This document shows positions 61,798 through 64,000 of a stretch of 64,000 bases of DNA, piece after piece. The notes beneath the pieces are model-generated. The model saw only the letters and a list, made by a program, of their open reading frames with translations. It ran no database searches and was not told where the DNA came from. Each line of letters opens with the position of its first letter. The stretch's first letter is position 1. The position numbers and the translations under genes were made by a program. This DNA comes from Nocardioides alkalitolerans DSM 16699 (GTDB lineage Bacteria; Actinomycetota; Actinomycetes; Propionibacteriales; Nocardioidaceae). The stretch is taken from positions 992,001-1,056,000 of the forward strand of contig NZ_AUFN01000010.1 of assembly GCF_000426525.1 (NCBI RefSeq). The letters are read 5' to 3'.

Positions 61798-62373
61798 ATG
61801 ACCTCCGCAGCCACGACCCCGACCCGGGCCCTCATCGTCGTCGACGTGCAGAACGACTTCTGCGAGGGCGGCTCGCTGGCCGTCACCGGCGGCGCGAAGG
61901 TCGCCGCCGACGTGAGCGCGCTCCTCGCGGGCGACCACGGCTACGCCCACGTCGTCGCGACGAAGGACCACCACATCGACCCGGGCGCCCACTGGTCCGA
62001 CCAGCCCGACTACGTCGACTCCTGGCCGGTGCACTGCGAGGTCGGCACCCCGGGCGAGGAGTTCCACCCCGACCTCGACACCAGCGCCGTGGAGGCCGTC
62101 TTCCTCAAGGGCGAGTACGAGGCGGCCTACTCCGGGTTCGAGGGCGCGGCCGAGGGCGGCGTGACGCTCACCGACTGGCTGCGCGAGCGCGGGGTCACCG
62201 ACGTCGACGTCGTCGGCATCGCCACCGACCACTGCGTGCGCGCCACGGTGCTCGACGCCGTCGCCGCCGACTTCACCGTGCGCGTGCTGGGCGACCTCGT
62301 GGCCGGCGTCGCCCCCGACAGCACCGAGGCCGCCCTCGGCGCGATGCGCGAGGCCGGCGCGTCCGTTGTCTGA
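61798..62373 (+). CDS. pncA: Nicotinamidase (isochorismatase-family)
   Basis: This 191-residue protein has the triad in order: VDVQNDFCEGGSLAV (Asp), FLKGEY (Lys) and GIATDHCVRATVLDA (Cys), with metal site TKDHHID. It deamidates nicotinamide to nicotinate, the substrate of PncB. ATG 61798 lies seven bases after TAAGGT. Confidence 0.93.
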   Translation: MTSAATTPTRALIVVDVQNDFCEGGSLAVTGGAKVAADVSALLAGDHGYAHVVATKDHHIDPGAHWSDQPDYVDSWPVHCEVGTPGEEFHPDLDTSAVEAVFLKGEYEAAYSGFEGAAEGGVTLTDWLRERGVTDVDVVGIATDHCVRATVLDAVAADFTVRVLGDLVAGVAPDSTEAALGAMREAGASVV

Positions 62374-63166
62374 GGTCCCCGCGTTCGCCGCCCAGGCGCC
62401 CGGTGTCGAGATCACCCTCGACGCCGGGCTCCTGCGCATCACCTTCGACCGGCCCGAGACCTACAACGCGCTGGACGCCGCCATCACCGAGGCGTGCGCC
62501 GTCACCCTCGAGCGCTGCTACGGCCGGTCCGACGTGCGCGTCGTGCTGCTCACCGGACGCGGCAAGGCGTTCAGCTCGGGCGCCGCTCTCGTCGGCGACG
62601 ACCCGCTGGCCTCGTTCGACGACGACGCCGTCACCCGCGCGAACCGGCTGGTCCACGCCGTCGTCCGGCTCGACAAGCCCGTGCTCGCGGCGGTCAACGG
62701 CGTCGCGGCCGGCGTCGGCTGCTCCCTCGCGCTCGCCGCCGACCTCCAGGTCGCCGCCGCCGAGGCGTCGTTCGCGCTCACCTTCGGGCGCATCGGGCTG
62801 ATGCCCGACGGCGGGACGACGACCACCGTCGCCGCCGCGATCGGCCGGGCCCGCGCGATGCGGATGACCCTGCTCGCCGAGCCGCTCACGGCCACCGAGG
62901 CGTACGACGCCGGGCTCGTCAGCCACCTCGCGCCCGCCGGCGGCTTCGCGCCGTACGTCGACGAGGTCACCGCCCGGCTGCTGGCCGGGGCACCGCTCGC
63001 CCAGACGGCGACGAAGCGCGCCGTCAACGCCGCCACGCTCCACCAGCTCGACGCGGCGCTCGACCGCGAGAACCTCGGCCAGGTCGCGCTCTTCCGCACG
63101 GCCGACACCCGCGAGGGCATGACCGCCTTCGTCGAGAAGCGACGCCCGGTGTTCCGCGGGGAGTGA
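62366..63166 (+). CDS. Enoyl-CoA hydratase/isomerase-family protein
   Basis: This 266-residue crotonase has the oxyanion segments KAFSSGAALVGDD and NGVAAGVGCSLALAADLQVAA and then GRIGLMPDGGTTTTV. The second catalytic acid appears as Asp in MPDGG. It begins at TTG within the end of pncA (8-base overlap). Fatty-acid or aromatic degradation is likely. Confidence 0.88.
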   Translation: MSEVPAFAAQAPGVEITLDAGLLRITFDRPETYNALDAAITEACAVTLERCYGRSDVRVVLLTGRGKAFSSGAALVGDDPLASFDDDAVTRANRLVHAVVRLDKPVLAAVNGVAAGVGCSLALAADLQVAAAEASFALTFGRIGLMPDGGTTTTVAAAIGRARAMRMTLLAEPLTATEAYDAGLVSHLAPAGGFAPYVDEVTARLLAGAPLAQTATKRAVNAATLHQLDAALDRENLGQVALFRTADTREGMTAFVEKRRPVFRGE

Positions 63167-63195
63167 CCCGGCGTCGGTGACCCGGCGTCGACCGG

Positions 63196-64000
63196 TCAGC
63201 CGGCCGACGCGCCCCCGGGCTCGCTCGCGACGAGTCCGCGCACGACGCGCATCCCCACGGAGAGCCGGGCCAGGTCGGGCTCCTCGGCGCAGACCTGCTC
63301 GAGCACCGTGGCCGCCTGGTCGACCGCCCGGGCGTCCTTCTCCTCCCAGGCCGCCACGCGGGCGGGGGCCGAGTCGTCGGCGTCGGAGGACGCCAGCGCC
63401 TGGGCCGTGAGCCGGGCGTGCACCGCGTGGAGGTCGTCGCGGAGCGCGGCCCGCGCCATGGTCTGCCAGCGGTCCGCCCGCGGCAGCACGAGGATGCGGG
63501 CCAGGAGCGTCGAGAGCCCCAGCCGCTCCCCCAGCGCGAAGTGCACGCGCGCCACGGTCTCGGGGTCGACGTCGATGCGGGTCGCCGTCTCGATCACGCC
63601 GAGCAGGGCGTACGCCGGCGGCAGCGCCGCCACCCCCACCGCGAGGGCCTCCGGGGCCCCGTCGGCCGTCAGCGCGTCGCGGCGGGCGACGTACGCGTCG
63701 AGCTCCCGACCGCTCAGCAGCCCCGGCAGCCCGGGGTCGCCGGCCATGACCTGCTGGATCCGGACCCCGAAGAAGTCCACGACCCCCTCGGCGTCGATCG
63801 GAGGACGACGGTTGAGCACGAGCCAGCGCGACGCCCGCTCGACGAGCGTGCGCATCTCGAGGCGCACCTGGGTCTGGAGCGCCGCGTCCATGCGGTTGTC
63901 GTGCTCCGCCAGCTGCTGGCGCACGGCGGCCGCCCCGAAGATCTCGCCGGCGACGAAGTTCGCGCGGGCCAGCTCGGCCGCGCTCGCCCCCGTCTCCTCG
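63196..64000 (-). CDS. NAD-specific glutamate dehydrogenase, C-terminal part
   Basis: The frame is open to the right edge and runs about 267 codons: ASAAELARANFVAGEIFGA at the edge, then EHDNRMDAALQTQVRLEMRTLVERASRWLV, RVHFALGERLGL and RADRWQTMARAALRDDLHAVHARLTAQ. These are C-terminal helical-domain sequences of the large (about 180 kDa) NAD-glutamate dehydrogenases of actinobacteria. The catalytic part is outside the window. Confidence 0.88.
   Translation of the reverse strand, partial: EETGASAAELARANFVAGEIFGAAAVRQQLAEHDNRMDAALQTQVRLEMRTLVERASRWLVLNRRPPIDAEGVVDFFGVRIQQVMAGDPGLPGLLSGRELDAYVARRDALTADGAPEALAVGVAALPPAYALLGVIETATRIDVDPETVARVHFALGERLGLSTLLARILVLPRADRWQTMARAALRDDLHAVHARLTAQALASSDADDSAPARVAAWEEKDARAVDQAATVLEQVCAEEPDLARLSVGMRVVRGLVASEPGGASAG

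Overview
The window is chromosomal DNA from a very GC-rich actinobacterium, most likely of the Nocardioides/Nocardioidaceae type. The basis is the heavy third-position G/C, frequent GTG starts, many apparently leaderless genes (a TAnnnT box 6-8 bases before the start codon), actinobacterial families (DUF732, DUF2017, DUF3152, PDGLE) and actinobacterial gene order around orn/tRNA-His and rdgB-rph-murI-cysM-cysO-mec-clpS-pncB. The genus is an inference; no marker such as 16S rRNA is present. I see no insertion sequence, prophage, CRISPR array or replication origin. Both edges cut genes: a septum-formation-type membrane protein on the left and the C-terminus of an NAD-specific glutamate dehydrogenase on the right.

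Region 1-9800: tRNA-Arg(UCU); small lipoproteins and membrane proteins; then an amide-catabolism module (L-asparaginase, a nitrilase-family amidase and an internally duplicated membrane protein) facing a LacI-type regulator, with a clear promoter and two operator-like palindromes between them. A small zinc-ribbon-like protein, a flavin-dependent oxidoreductase, an aminoacyl-tRNA deacylase-like protein and an alpha/beta hydrolase follow.

Region 10700-18810: six genes overlapping end to start (three glycosyltransferases, a fused ABC exporter, two maltokinase-like phosphotransferases). They look like one pathway that builds and exports a glycosylated molecule. Then come a DsbA-like protein, oligoribonuclease, tRNA-His, a MASE1-type sensor kinase, a CrtI-like oxidoreductase and tRNA-Lys.

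Region 25200-33600: a two-gene set resembling type VII secretion substrates; an SOS-box-controlled small gene; an aldo/keto reductase; and an exopolysaccharide-type group in which two PqqD-like proteins flank an HPr-kinase-like P-loop protein beside a low-molecular-weight tyrosine phosphatase and a bacterial tyrosine kinase.

Region 33700-48930: a GroES-like protein with a DUF3618 partner, a cobalt/nickel ECF transporter (cbiM, PDGLE protein, cbiQ, cbiO), a Bcp-type peroxiredoxin, an atypical tRNA with anticodon UAG, an acyltransferase, a BASS-type transporter, a PNPOx-like protein under a MerR-style promoter, rdgB-rph, methionine aminopeptidase, a GDSL lipase, an ABC exporter with a divergent two-component system, and an MBL hydrolase with murI.

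Region 49000-64000: a secreted metalloprotease, the CysM/CysO/Mec sulfur-carrier cysteine pathway, a three-gene flavin electron-transfer cassette (FMN lipoprotein, ApbE, NqrB-FNR fusion) behind a candidate iron box, an alcohol dehydrogenase, Nudix and VOC proteins, DUF2017-clpS, and an NAD-salvage pair (pncB, nicotinamidase).
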